A stretch of 64,000 nt of DNA from an uncultured Algibacter sp. (GTDB lineage Bacteria > Bacteroidota > Bacteroidia > Flavobacteriales > Flavobacteriaceae): NCBI GenBank assembly GCA_947502405.1, contig CANMZT010000001.1, positions 124,001 through 188,000 of the forward strand. Reading direction: 5' to 3'. Of this stretch, positions 35,415 to 45,045 are shown one piece after another. The translations under genes were made by a program, and so were the position numbers. Position 1 is the first letter of the stretch. Every line of letters begins with the position of its first letter. The notes below the pieces were generated by a model, which did no database searches, was not told the DNA's origin, and was given only the letters and a program-made list of their open reading frames with translations.

Positions 35415-35442
35415 GTGTATTTAAGCTAAGATAGATTTTAAG

Positions 35443-35470
35443 AGCCTTCCTAAAAACGGAAGGTTTTTTT
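35443..35470 (+). terminator. Attenuator terminator ahead of ilvD
   Basis: Stem CCTTCC (35445-35450) with GGAAGG (35458-35463) around loop TAAAAAC, followed by seven Ts. It lies between the leader peptide and ilvD, with no complete gene before it, so it fits premature termination. The remaining 246 bases up to ilvD hold no other feature that I can support. Confidence 0.8.
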
Positions 35471-35716
35471 ATGGACTATTTTTCATTTTTGAACATCATA
35501 AAAAAACGAATCTAAAAACCTGAAAACAAGGTGTTTATGTTGATATTTATAGTTGTGAATTTAACCAAAAAAAAGAAAGGTTTATTTGTATAAAAAGCTA
35601 ATAAATTAATTTCGATGACTTGTTTGTAATAAAATGAGGAATTTTTGTTAAAAACCTTAAATTATTTAGAATCATAAATTAAAAAGGGTAAAAGCACAAA
35701 GTTATCTACAATAAAA

Positions 35717-37396
35717 ATGAAAGAACTTAATAAACATAGTAAAAGGCTAACACAAGATCAATCTCAACCAGCATCTCAAGCTATGCTTTATGCAGCAGGC
35801 TTAACTGATGAAGACATGAATAAAGCACAAGTGGGTATTGCAAGTACGGGTTACGACGGTAACCCATGTAATATGCATTTAAATGGATTGAAAGATGAGG
35901 TTAAAATTGAGTGTAATATTGCTGGGTTAGTTGGTTTAGGGTTTAATACTATTGGTGTAAGTGATGGGATTTCCATGGGTACATCGGGTATGAATTACTC
36001 TTTAGCTTCTAGAGATATTATAGCTGATTCTATAGAAACCGTTATGAATGCACAAAGTTATGATGCATTGGTAGCTATTGTTGGTTGTGATAAAAATATG
36101 CCAGGAGCCATTATGGCTATGTTGCGTTTAAATAGACCATCAATAATGATGTATGGTGGGTCTACCGCATCAGGTTCTTATAAAGGGAAAAAACTAAATA
36201 TTGTTTCGGCATTTGAAGCCTTAGGACAAAAAGTGGCTGGAGAGATTGATGAGGCTGAATATAAAGAAATTATAAAACGATCTATACCAGGTGCAGGAGC
36301 TTGTGGAGGGATGTACACCGCAAACACAATGGCTTCTGCAATAGAATGTATGGGTTTTGCATTGCCTTATAATTCGTCAATTCCTGCTACAAATCCTAAT
36401 AAATTATCAGAAAGTGAAAGAACAGCTAGGGCTATTAAAAACCTTTTAGAATTAGATTTAAAGCCTTTAGATATTATTGAAAAAAAATCTATTGAAAATG
36501 CTATTACACTAGTAAATGCTTTAGGAGGTTCTACAAATGCGGTGCTACACTTTTTAGCAATTGCACATGCAGCTGATATTGAGTTTACTTTAGAAGATTT
36601 TCAAAGAGTAAGCGATAGAACACCTTTAATTGGTGATTTAAAACCTAGTGGAAAATACTTAATGGAAGATGTTCATGGTATTGGAGGGATTCCTGCAATT
36701 ATGAAATACTTACTAGAAAATGGCTATTTACACGGAGACTGTATGACGGTTACGGGTAAAACATTAGCAGAAAATTTAGCTGATGTTGAAGCTATTGAGT
36801 TTGAAGAACAAGATATTGTTTATCAAAAAGAAAACGCATTAAAGAAATCCGGAAACTTACAGATTTTATATGGAAATCTTGCTCAAGAAGGAGCAGTAGC
36901 AAAAATTTCAGGAAACGAAGGGTTGTTGTTTGAAGGAAAAGCTGTGGTTTATGATGGAGAGCAAGCCGCAAATACAGGAATTTCTAACGGAGAAGTAGAA
37001 AAAGGAGATGTCGTCGTCATTCGTTATGTAGGTCCTAAAGGAGGCCCAGGGATGCCAGAAATGTTAAAACCAACATCGCTTATTATGGGTGCAGGTTTAG
37101 GGAAATCTGTAGCGTTGATTACAGATGGTAGGTTTTCAGGCGGAACGCATGGCTTTGTTGTAGGACACATTACACCAGAAGCACAAAATGGCGGAACCAT
37201 TGGCTTAGTTAGAACTGGAGATAAAATTAGAATTAGTGCAGAAGATAATTCTATTAACGTATTGCTTTCTGATGAAGAATTAGCGGAAAGAAAAGCACAA
37301 TGGGTGCAACCAGATTTAAAACATAAAAAAGGAATATTGTATAAATATGCAAAATCAGTAGCATCGGCTTCTAAAGGCTGTGTAACAGACGCATAA
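35717..37396 (+). CDS. ilvD: Dihydroxy-acid dehydratase
   Basis: Fe-S dehydratase that makes 2-keto-isovalerate and 2-keto-3-methylvalerate. 559 residues. Visible Fe-S and active-site motifs: NPCNMHLN (about 51), [14 protein letters not shown] (about 118), [14 protein letters not shown] (about 195) and the C-terminal [19 protein letters not shown]. First gene of ilvD-ilvB-ilvN-ilvC, behind the leader-peptide attenuator. Length is normal. Confidence 0.97.
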   Translation: MKELNKHSKRLTQDQSQPASQAMLYAAGLTDEDMNKAQVGIASTGYDGNPCNMHLNGLKDEVKIECNIAGLVGLGFNTIGVSDGISMGTSGMNYSLASRDIIADSIETVMNAQSYDALVAIVGCDKNMPGAIMAMLRLNRPSIMMYGGSTASGSYKGKKLNIVSAFEALGQKVAGEIDEAEYKEIIKRSIPGAGACGGMYTANTMASAIECMGFALPYNSSIPATNPNKLSESERTARAIKNLLELDLKPLDIIEKKSIENAITLVNALGGSTNAVLHFLAIAHAADIEFTLEDFQRVSDRTPLIGDLKPSGKYLMEDVHGIGGIPAIMKYLLENGYLHGDCMTVTGKTLAENLADVEAIEFEEQDIVYQKENALKKSGNLQILYGNLAQEGAVAKISGNEGLLFEGKAVVYDGEQAANTGISNGEVEKGDVVVIRYVGPKGGPGMPEMLKPTSLIMGAGLGKSVALITDGRFSGGTHGFVVGHITPEAQNGGTIGLVRTGDKIRISAEDNSINVLLSDEELAERKAQWVQPDLKHKKGILYKYAKSVASASKGCVTDA

Positions 37397-37410
37397 TATG
37401 TAAAATTTTC

Positions 37411-37430
37411 ATTTCCGCAGAAGCGGGAAT
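37411..37430. repeat. Short palindromic spacer repeat in the ilv operon
   Basis: ATTTCCGC-AGAA-GCGGGAAT, a small hairpin in the 51-base ilvD-ilvB gap. It resembles the hairpins at 63274-63340 (TTTCCGC/GCGGAAA), a family of dispersed flavobacterial palindromes. Confidence 0.6.
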
Positions 37431-37447
37431 CTCAAAACCTTGAGGAT

Positions 37448-39181
37448 ATGAAAACACAAACGATTAATAATAAACAAGACGTGTCAAATAAAACTGAACG
37501 TATAACAGGTAGTGTTGCTATTGTAAAGAGTTTAATAGCTGAAGGCGTTGATATTCTTTACGGGTATCCAGGAGGCGCTATTATGCCAGTTTATGATGAA
37601 TTATATAAGTTTCAAGACCAAATTCATCATGTTTTAACCCGTCATGAGCAAGGTGCTGCACATGCAGCCCAAGGATATGCTCGTATTTCAGGAAAAGTTG
37701 GTGTTGCTATGGCAACTTCAGGTCCTGGAGCTACCAATTTAATTACTGGAATTGCTGATGCACAAATAGATTCTACACCTTTAGTGTGTATTACAGGTCA
37801 AGTATTTTCTCATTTATTAGGTAGTGATGCATTTCAAGAAACAGATATTGTTGGTATTTCAACACCAGTAACTAAATGGAATTGTCAAGTTACTAAAGCT
37901 GAAGATATTCCAGGTGCTATTGCAAAAGCATTTTATATTGCTAAAAGTGGAAGACCAGGACCAGTATTGGTTGATATTACTAAAGATGCTCAGGTTAATG
38001 AGCTTGATTTTAAATATGAAAAATGTGTTGGTATCAGGAGTTATAATCCTGTTCCTAAAACAAGCCAAGAGTCTATCAATGCTGCCGCTGAATTAATAAA
38101 TAATGCTAAAAAACCCATGATTGTTTGGGGACAAGGTGTTATTTTGGGTCAAGCAGAAGACGAACTTAAAGCAGTTATTGAAAAGGCAGGAATTCCAGCA
38201 GCTTGGACTATTTTAGGAGCATCTGCATTACCAACATCTCATCCGTTAAATATAGGAATGGTTGGAATGCACGGTAATTATGCGCCTAATAAATTGACTA
38301 ATGAATGTGATGTCTTAATTGCTATTGGAATGCGTTTTGATGATCGTGTTACAGGTAGCTTAGATACTTATGCTAAACAAGCTAAAATCATTCATTTTGA
38401 TATTGATCCTGCTGAGATAGATAAAAATGTAAAAACAGATATTGCTGTTCTAGGTGATTCAAAAGAAAGTTTAGCAATGCTTGTTGAAGCTTTAAATGAA
38501 AACACTCACGAATCTTGGTTACAAGAATTCAAAGATTTATATGCTATTGAATTTGAAAAAGTAATTAAAGGCGATATTCATCCTACTAAAGAAGGATTGA
38601 CAATGGGTGAAGTGTTAAAGCAAATAAATATTGAAAGTAAAGGAAATGCTGCAATTGTTTCAGATGTAGGGCAACACCAAATGATTGCTTGTAGATATGC
38701 TGATTTTAATGTTACAAAAAGTAATATTACATCAGGAGGTTTAGGGACTATGGGATTTGCACTTCCAGCAGCTATTGGAGCTAAAATGGCTGCGCCAGAA
38801 CGCGAGGTTGTTGCTGTAATTGGAGATGGTGGTTACCAAATGAATATTCAAGAGTTAGGAACTATTTTTCAGCAAAAAGCCGCAGTTAAAATTGTAGTAC
38901 TTAATAATGAGTTTTTAGGAATGGTTCGCCAATGGCAACAACTATTTTTCGATAAGCGTTATGCTTCTACCGAAATGACAAATCCAAACTTTGTAGCTAT
39001 AGCTGAAGGGTATTACATTAAAGCACGAAAAGTAACTAAACGTGATGAATTGGAAGATGCCGTAAAAGAAATGATAGCTTCAAAAGAATCGTATTTTCTT
39101 GAGGTTTGTGTAGAAAAAGAAGATAATGTATTTCCAATGATTCCTTCAGGAGCATCGGTTTCTGATATCCGTTTAAGCTAA
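37448..39181 (+). CDS. ilvB: Acetolactate synthase large subunit
   Basis: Thiamine diphosphate enzyme that condenses pyruvate (and 2-ketobutyrate) in valine, leucine and isoleucine synthesis. 577 residues: GYPGGAIMPVYDEL and the catalytic Glu in LTRHEQGAAHAAQGYAR (about 66), the FAD domain in the middle, and the ThDP motif GDGGYQMNIQEL followed by LNNEFLGMVRQWQ. The regulatory subunit follows after 13 bases. Confidence 0.96.
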   Translation: MKTQTINNKQDVSNKTERITGSVAIVKSLIAEGVDILYGYPGGAIMPVYDELYKFQDQIHHVLTRHEQGAAHAAQGYARISGKVGVAMATSGPGATNLITGIADAQIDSTPLVCITGQVFSHLLGSDAFQETDIVGISTPVTKWNCQVTKAEDIPGAIAKAFYIAKSGRPGPVLVDITKDAQVNELDFKYEKCVGIRSYNPVPKTSQESINAAAELINNAKKPMIVWGQGVILGQAEDELKAVIEKAGIPAAWTILGASALPTSHPLNIGMVGMHGNYAPNKLTNECDVLIAIGMRFDDRVTGSLDTYAKQAKIIHFDIDPAEIDKNVKTDIAVLGDSKESLAMLVEALNENTHESWLQEFKDLYAIEFEKVIKGDIHPTKEGLTMGEVLKQINIESKGNAAIVSDVGQHQMIACRYADFNVTKSNITSGGLGTMGFALPAAIGAKMAAPEREVVAVIGDGGYQMNIQELGTIFQQKAAVKIVVLNNEFLGMVRQWQQLFFDKRYASTEMTNPNFVAIAEGYYIKARKVTKRDELEDAVKEMIASKESYFLEVCVEKEDNVFPMIPSGASVSDIRLS

Positions 39182-39194
39182 ATTAAGAAAAGAC

Positions 39195-39728
39195 ATGAGC
39201 GAAGATATAAAGACATACACAATATCTGTTTATACAGAAAATAATATAGGGTTGCTAAATAGAATTTCAGCAATTTTTCAACGTAGGCATATCAATATAG
39301 AAAGTTTAACAACATCACAGTCAGAGATTGATGGTGTAAATAGATTTGTAATCGTAGTTAATATTACAGAGACTAATGCTATTAAGATTGTTAGACAAAT
39401 TGAAAAACAAGTTGAAACTATTAGAGCTTATTACCATACAGACGAAGAAACTATTTTTACTGAATCTTGTATGTTTAAAATAAAGTCTGATTTATTATTT
39501 GACGAACCTCAAATTCAAAATATAATAAAGGAAAGCTACTCTAATATCGTTACTGTTAATAAAGATTTTTTTGTACTTGAGAAATCTGGCAGAAGACATG
39601 AGATAGAGTCTTTAAGACGTGATTTAAATGTATTTGGAATTATGCAATTTGTACGTTCGGGAAGAATTGCAGTAACAAAAGATGAAATGAAAGTAACTGA
39701 ATTGCTTAAGGCATTCAATAACCAATAA
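39195..39728 (+). CDS. ilvN: Acetolactate synthase small subunit
   Basis: Regulatory ACT-domain subunit that confers valine feedback on IlvB. 177 residues; the N-terminal ACT domain reads TISVYTENNIGLLNRISAIFQRRHINIESL, and the C-terminal domain ends in FGIMQFVRSGRIAVTK. Third gene of the ilv operon. It could equally be called ilvH; both names are used for this length. Confidence 0.95.
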   Translation: MSEDIKTYTISVYTENNIGLLNRISAIFQRRHINIESLTTSQSEIDGVNRFVIVVNITETNAIKIVRQIEKQVETIRAYYHTDEETIFTESCMFKIKSDLLFDEPQIQNIIKESYSNIVTVNKDFFVLEKSGRRHEIESLRRDLNVFGIMQFVRSGRIAVTKDEMKVTELLKAFNNQ

Positions 39729-39749
39729 TAATTACAATTAAATATAACA

Positions 39750-41225
39750 ATGGGAAATTATTTTAACACACTATCTTTAAGAGATAAATTAAATCAATTA
39801 TCGAAGTGTAGATTTATGGACGCTTCAGAATTCACAGATGGCGTAAACGCATTAAAAGGTAAAAAAATAGTTGTCGTAGGATGTGGAGCTCAAGGGTTAA
39901 ACCAAGGATTAAACATGAGAGATTCTGGCTTAGATATTTCTTATGCTTTACGTGATGCTGCAATTGCAGAAAAACGTCAGTCTTTTTTAAATGCTACAGA
40001 AAACGGATTTAATGTTGGTACTTACCAAGAGTTAATTCCAACAGCAGATTTAGTGTTAAACTTAACGCCAGATAAACAACACACAAGTGTAGTAAATGCT
40101 GTTATGCCTTTAATGAAAAAAGGAGCTACTTTATCGTATTCTCATGGTTTTAATATTGTTGAAGAAGGCACTCAAGTTCGTGAAGATTTAACAGTAATAA
40201 TGGTGGCACCAAAATGTCCTGGAACAGAAGTGCGTGAAGAATACAAGCGTGGTTTTGGAGTGCCAACACTAATTGCAGTCCATGATGAGAATGATCCTGA
40301 AGGTAAAGGTTGGGCGCAAGCTAAGGCTTATGCTGTAGCAACTGGTGGAGATAAAGCTGGTGTTTTGGCATCGTCTTTTATTGCTGAAGTAAAGTCTGAT
40401 TTAATGGGAGAGCAAACTATTCTTTGTGGACTATTACAAACAGGGTCTATTCTTTGTTTCGATAAAATGGTTGAAGAAGGTATCGATCCTGGTTACGCTT
40501 CAAAATTAATCCAATACGGATGGGAAACTGTAACAGAAGGCCTTAAATATGGTGGTGTAACTAACATGATGGATAGATTATCTAACCCAGCAAAAATCAA
40601 AGCTTTTGAGTTGTCAGAAGAATTAAAAGACATTATGCGTCCGTTATTCCAAAAGCATATGGACGATATTATTGAAGGTCGTTTCTCTGCTGGTATGATG
40701 GAAGATTGGGCAAATAATGATAAAGATTTATTAGGTTGGAGAGCTGCTACTGCTGAAACAAACTTTGAAAAAACACCAGCGGGAGATGTTGAAATCTCTG
40801 AGCAGGAATATTATGATAATGGTGTGTTAATGGTAGCTATGGTAAGAGCTGGAGTTGAATTAGCTTTTGAAGCGATGACGGATTCAGGAATTATTGATGC
40901 TTCTGCATACTATGAGTCTTTACACGAAACGCCGCTTATTGCAAACACTATTGCGAGACGTAAATTATATGAAATGAATAGCGTAATATCTGATACTGCA
41001 GAGTACGGATGTTATTTATTTGACCATGCATGTAAGCCTCTTTTAACTGATTTTATGAAAAAGATAAAAACAGATGTTATTGGTAAGCCTTACGCTAAAG
41101 ATAACGGTGATGGTGTTGATAACGCTAAATTGATTGAAATCAATAGAATTTTAAGAGAACATCCCGTAGAGAAAGTTGGAGAGTTCTTAAGATCTTCAAT
41201 GACAGCAATGAAACCTATAGTATAG
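39750..41225 (+). CDS. ilvC: Ketol-acid reductoisomerase (class II)
   Basis: NADPH-dependent isomeroreductase of the branched-chain pathway. At 491 residues it is the long class II form with two C-terminal knotted domains, as in E. coli and plants. Visible: NAD(P) motif [19 protein letters not shown] (about 42), [19 protein letters not shown], the metal site [15 protein letters not shown] (about 213-227) and the repeated EYxxxG-type ends. Last gene of the operon, followed by a strong terminator. Confidence 0.96.
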   Translation: MGNYFNTLSLRDKLNQLSKCRFMDASEFTDGVNALKGKKIVVVGCGAQGLNQGLNMRDSGLDISYALRDAAIAEKRQSFLNATENGFNVGTYQELIPTADLVLNLTPDKQHTSVVNAVMPLMKKGATLSYSHGFNIVEEGTQVREDLTVIMVAPKCPGTEVREEYKRGFGVPTLIAVHDENDPEGKGWAQAKAYAVATGGDKAGVLASSFIAEVKSDLMGEQTILCGLLQTGSILCFDKMVEEGIDPGYASKLIQYGWETVTEGLKYGGVTNMMDRLSNPAKIKAFELSEELKDIMRPLFQKHMDDIIEGRFSAGMMEDWANNDKDLLGWRAATAETNFEKTPAGDVEISEQEYYDNGVLMVAMVRAGVELAFEAMTDSGIIDASAYYESLHETPLIANTIARRKLYEMNSVISDTAEYGCYLFDHACKPLLTDFMKKIKTDVIGKPYAKDNGDGVDNAKLIEINRILREHPVEKVGEFLRSSMTAMKPIV

Positions 41226-41246
41226 AACATAACTAAACTATATTCT

Positions 41247-41283
41247 AAAAAAACCTGTCAAATATTATTTGACAGGTTTTTTG
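41247..41283 (+). terminator. Terminator of the ilv operon
   Basis: Perfect arms AAACCTGTCAAAT and ATTTGACAGGTTT around a short loop, with A and T runs on either side. Confidence 0.92.
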
Positions 41284-41427
41284 TTTAAAACTTTTTAAAT
41301 GCGAAATCGTTTTAGTTGTAAAATGGTAACTTAATTAAATTTCAAACCATCATTTTCAGTATTTTTCATTTAATTTGAGTTAATTCAATACAGTCTTTAG
41401 TTAAGACTCAACTAGAAGCTTATAACT

Positions 41428-43020
41428 ATGAAACACCCTTTTAAAGAAATTCCAGAGAGTTATAAAATAGATTCACTCTTACATCAAAAAACCTATTTGG
41501 TAAATGGAGAGTTGAAAAATTGGGATGGAGATACTGCAGAAGTATATTCAACTATTTCTTCAACTTCAAAATACAAGCAAACACTTTTAGGAACTATCCC
41601 TCAACTTGGAGAAAAAGAAGCTTTAGAAGTGCTTGATTCAGCAACTCAAGCTTACGATAATGGTAAAGGCTTATGGCCAACCATGAAGGTTGCTGACAGA
41701 ATTGCTTGTATGGAGACGTTTGTGGAACAAATGAAAACAAAGCGTGAAGAAGTTGTAAAATTATTAATGTGGGAGATTGGTAAAAATCTTCCTGATTCGC
41801 AAAAGGAATTTGATAGAACAGTTGATTATATTTATGATACTATTGAAGCCTACAAACAAATTGATAGAGATTCTGCTAAGTTTGAGAAAAACTCTGGAGT
41901 TTATGCGCATATTCGACGTGGGCCATTAGGAGTTGTGTTGTGCTTAGGGCCATATAATTATCCTTTAAATGAGACCTTTACATTGTTGATTCCAGCATTA
42001 ATTATGGGGAATCCAGTAATATTTAAACCTGCGAAGCTAGGGGTTTTATTAATATCACCTTTGTTGGAAGCTTTTCAAAGTAGTTTTCCAGAAGGTGTTG
42101 TAAATATCGTCTATGGTCGTGGACGTGTGTTAGCAACTCCAATTATGCAATCTGGAAAAATTGATGTATTAGCATTAATCGGAAATAGTAAATCTGCAAA
42201 CGCATTACAAGCTCAACACCCTAAAGGGAACAGATTAAGAATGGTGTTAGGTTTAGAAGCAAAAAATCCAGCTATAATATTGCCCGATGCAGACCTTGAT
42301 TTGGCTGTAGACGAGTGTATTGCAGGGACTTTGTCATTCAATGGTCAACGATGTACTGCTTTAAAAGTGCTTTATGTGCATGAATCAATCGTTGAAGAGT
42401 TTAATAGACGTTTTGCATATAAGGTAGATCAACTTAAATACGGTAACCCTTGGGAAGAGGGTGTTAAACTGACGCCTTTACCAGAAGAAGATAAACCAGC
42501 CTATATTCAAGAATTAATTGATGATGCTAAAGAAAAAGGTGCCGAGGTTTTGAATAAAAAAGGAGGGGAAACAACAGAAAATTTTATTTTTCCAGCAGTT
42601 TTATATCCAGTTACAAAAGATATGAGAGTGTTTAAGGAAGAGCAATTTGGACCTGTGATTCCTGTAGTTTCTTTTTCGGATATAGAAGAGCCCTTAGATG
42701 ATATGGCTGAGTCAAACTACGGACAGCAAGTCAGTTTATTTGGTAAGAATATCCAAACTTTATCGCCATTAATTGACACTTTGGTTAACCTGGTTTGCCG
42801 TGTAAATTTGAATAGCTCTTGCCAGCGTGGGCCAGATGTTTATCCATTTACTGGTAGAAAAGATTCTGCATTTGGTACCTTAAGTGTACATGATGCGTTA
42901 CGTTCGTTCTCAATAAGAACCTTTGTAGCTTCAAAAGATAATGAATATAACAATGCAATTCTAGAGGAGTTGTTAGAGATGAAAACTTCTAACTTTATAA
43001 GTACGGATTATATATTATAG
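41428..43020 (+). CDS. gapN: NADP-dependent non-phosphorylating glyceraldehyde-3-phosphate dehydrogenase
   Basis: An aldehyde dehydrogenase that oxidises glyceraldehyde 3-phosphate directly to 3-phosphoglycerate, giving NADPH. 530 residues; [18 protein letters not shown] (about 174), [17 protein letters not shown] with the catalytic Glu, the nucleophile Cys in [11 protein letters not shown] (about 309), and [15 protein letters not shown], the segment that distinguishes GapN from general ALDHs by binding the substrate phosphate. Monocistronic by spacing. Confidence 0.9.
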   Translation: MKHPFKEIPESYKIDSLLHQKTYLVNGELKNWDGDTAEVYSTISSTSKYKQTLLGTIPQLGEKEALEVLDSATQAYDNGKGLWPTMKVADRIACMETFVEQMKTKREEVVKLLMWEIGKNLPDSQKEFDRTVDYIYDTIEAYKQIDRDSAKFEKNSGVYAHIRRGPLGVVLCLGPYNYPLNETFTLLIPALIMGNPVIFKPAKLGVLLISPLLEAFQSSFPEGVVNIVYGRGRVLATPIMQSGKIDVLALIGNSKSANALQAQHPKGNRLRMVLGLEAKNPAIILPDADLDLAVDECIAGTLSFNGQRCTALKVLYVHESIVEEFNRRFAYKVDQLKYGNPWEEGVKLTPLPEEDKPAYIQELIDDAKEKGAEVLNKKGGETTENFIFPAVLYPVTKDMRVFKEEQFGPVIPVVSFSDIEEPLDDMAESNYGQQVSLFGKNIQTLSPLIDTLVNLVCRVNLNSSCQRGPDVYPFTGRKDSAFGTLSVHDALRSFSIRTFVASKDNEYNNAILEELLEMKTSNFISTDYIL

Positions 43021-43059
43021 TTAAAATTATTTAACTTTACGTGTAAAATTAATACCGAT

Positions 43060-43566
43060 ATGAAAGTAATAAGAATAGCTGCTCTACTCCTTTTTTCAAT
43101 GTTTTTAGTTGCTTGTGGAGGAAAAGAAGAAAAAAAGAAAGAAGGATTTAGCTACGAGAAGAAATCTGAAGTTTCGAAAGAGGTAGAAAATAATCCGAAT
43201 GATGTTGTAATTACAGGAAATGATGCCATGCAATTCAACAAAAAAGAAATAAAAGTTGAAGCAGGAAAGAAGGTTAAAATCACATTAAGACACATTGGAA
43301 AAATGAATAAAAATGTGATGGGACATAATATTGTTATTTTGACGCAAGGTGTAAATCTTACTGCATTTGGGAATAAAGCTGCTACTGCAGCAGCAAATGG
43401 ATACATACCAAAAGGTACAACAGATGTAATTGCACATACAAAAATGATTGGAGGAGGAGAAACTGCTGTTATAGAATTTGATGCACCAGAACCAGGAACT
43501 TATGATTTCTTATGTAGTTTCCCAGGACATTATGCTTTAATGAAAGGTAAGTTTATTGTAGAGTAA
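43060..43566 (+). CDS. Azurin (lipoprotein type)
   Basis: A blue copper electron carrier of 168 residues. The signal peptide ends in LVAC (Cys19), so it is lipid-anchored, followed by a Lys/Glu-rich linker to about 46. The cupredoxin domain has the azurin copper ligands His89 (GHN), Cys152 (LCSFPGH), His157 and Met161. It probably shuttles electrons in the periplasm, for example to a cytochrome oxidase or peroxidase. Has a convergent terminator after it. Confidence 0.94.
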   Translation: MKVIRIAALLLFSMFLVACGGKEEKKKEGFSYEKKSEVSKEVENNPNDVVITGNDAMQFNKKEIKVEAGKKVKITLRHIGKMNKNVMGHNIVILTQGVNLTAFGNKAATAAANGYIPKGTTDVIAHTKMIGGGETAVIEFDAPEPGTYDFLCSFPGHYALMKGKFIVE

Positions 43567-43591
43567 AAATACTAATATTTATATTTTATTT

Positions 43592-43626
43592 AAAAATCTC
43601 AGTTCTATGTTGAATTGAGATTTTTT
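43592..43626. terminator. Bidirectional terminator between azurin and the DUF1080 gene
   Basis: Arms AAATCTCA (43594-43601) and TGAGATTT (43616-43623) with AT runs on both sides, in the convergent gap. Confidence 0.75.
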
Positions 43627-44399
43627 TATTTTAACTCTAACAATTCAATGTTTTTAAATTCTACAGGATGACTTTCACTTTGCAACGAAATATACCCTCT
43701 TTTTAAAGGCTGGTTTTCTTTTGGTTTCCATTTGTCTCCTGTGTTAACGGCGCCACCTCCAATATGTGGTTTACTATATCTTAAAACTTCATTACCGTTT
43801 ATAAAATGCTTAATTATAGAATCGTTTCTAACTTCAATTTCAACATGCACCCACTGGTTGCCATGATAGGTTTTAGAGGAAGATTGAATAATATGTTCAG
43901 TCACTAAGGTATCGTTATAAAATACATGCGTTCCAGGAGTACACAAATTTCCTGTAGCACGTTCCTCTACACCATTGCCGCCTAAAAGTTGTACTTCTAT
44001 GCTCACAGGAAAGTTTTGGTGTAGCTCCATGTTTTTAGGGTCTTCACAATGAATCATGATACCGCTGTTTCTGTAAGCCCAAGCCTTTCCTTCTCTGATT
44101 TGTTTGCCTGTAAAGCGGTAATCCATTCTAAATTTATAATCGCTGTAAGGCGTTTTGTAAAATAGATGCCCATAATCACCACGAAACGAATCGTAAGCTT
44201 TGTAGGATACTTTTAAAATACCGTCTTCTACTACAAATGTGTTTTTGTAATTATCTCCTAAAGGATGATTTCTAATTTTTGGAGTCCAGCCCTCTAGATT
44301 TTTACCGTTAAACAGGGGTGTCCATATTTCTTTTTTGTGTGTGTTACACGAAACTATGAGAATAAATAAAAAAATAATGGCTATAGGTTTACAAGTCAT
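43626..44399 (-). CDS. DUF1080 (3-keto-disaccharide hydrolase domain) lipoprotein
   Basis: A 257-residue lipoprotein with lipobox IVSC (Cys18). The rest is one DUF1080 jelly-roll domain: TPLFNGKNLEGWTP near residue 29, a WAYRNSGIMIHCEDP segment and a closing RGYISLQSESHPVEFKNIEL. The domain is named after 3-keto-disaccharide hydrolysis and resembles concanavalin-like glucanase folds. Last gene of a minus-strand unit with the GMC oxidoreductase and its small subunit, so it may cleave 3-keto-glycosides that they make. Confidence 0.9.
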   Translation of the reverse strand: MTCKPIAIIFLFILIVSCNTHKKEIWTPLFNGKNLEGWTPKIRNHPLGDNYKNTFVVEDGILKVSYKAYDSFRGDYGHLFYKTPYSDYKFRMDYRFTGKQIREGKAWAYRNSGIMIHCEDPKNMELHQNFPVSIEVQLLGGNGVEERATGNLCTPGTHVFYNDTLVTEHIIQSSSKTYHGNQWVHVEIEVRNDSIIKHFINGNEVLRYSKPHIGGGAVNTGDKWKPKENQPLKRGYISLQSESHPVEFKNIELLELK

Positions 44400-44414
44400 A
44401 GTTCTGATTATAAT

Positions 44415-45044
44415 TTATAAAGACCAAGCTCTACCGTTTGGCAAATCTTCAACAGAGATACAACCTATAAACGCTCCAGGAATAGGATCATAATTTAATA
44501 TGTTTTCTCCAACTGTCTCCGAAGTAAGGTACCCAAACGTAGTATATTTTTTTATAGATAATAGAAAATTATAGAGCAAGTAATTATCTAGTTCTGAAGG
44601 AGTAATTTTGTTTTCAGTAATACGTTGTTGTTTTAAAACATCAGCTGTAGCTTCGTCTGTAAGGTTAAAATACGATGCTAGTAGGGTTTCAAATTGTGCC
44701 TTGTCACCTTGTAAGGCTTCTAAAGAAAATTGAGATGTAAACGCTTTAGCAAATAAGGCGGCTCCTTTTTTAAAACGTTCTTGCCGTTGAGGTTGTTCAA
44801 TATCGTGATATATTAAATCTATAAATTGTGGCACGTTAACATCTAAAGCACCAGGCGTGTCTGTTGTTGGCAAAATAATATCTGCTAGGTGCGTCACCAT
44901 ATGTTTTTCTTCCGCAGATAAAAAAAGAGGTTTCCAACCTTCAGCTTCAGCAGTGCAAGACGATAACATGTTAAAAATAGTAGGCGCTGCAACAGTATAA
45001 CCTAAACTTATGCTTAAATTTTTAAGTGCGGTTCTTCTATTCAT
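44415..45044 (-). CDS. Gluconate 2-dehydrogenase subunit 3 family protein
   Basis: The small subunit of a periplasmic GMC dehydrogenase complex. 209 residues from the ATG at 45044, which starts a twin-arginine-like signal (NRRTALKNLSISLGY); an upstream in-frame ATG at 45086 would overlap the GMC gene and hide this signal. The body (about 45-209: LSAEEKHMVTHLADIILPTTDTPGA) is the DUF1924-type helical domain of the family. The GMC protein has no signal of its own and may be exported with this subunit. Begins 1 base after the GMC stop. Confidence 0.9.
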   Translation of the reverse strand: MNRRTALKNLSISLGYTVAAPTIFNMLSSCTAEAEGWKPLFLSAEEKHMVTHLADIILPTTDTPGALDVNVPQFIDLIYHDIEQPQRQERFKKGAALFAKAFTSQFSLEALQGDKAQFETLLASYFNLTDEATADVLKQQRITENKITPSELDNYLLYNFLLSIKKYTTFGYLTSETVGENILNYDPIPGAFIGCISVEDLPNGRAWSL

Positions 45045-45045
45045 C

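Noticed and set aside
41392-41408. AGTCTT/AAGACT inverted repeat before gapN
   Set aside because: Only six base pairs in an AT-rich gap and no second copy seen; not enough to call an operator.
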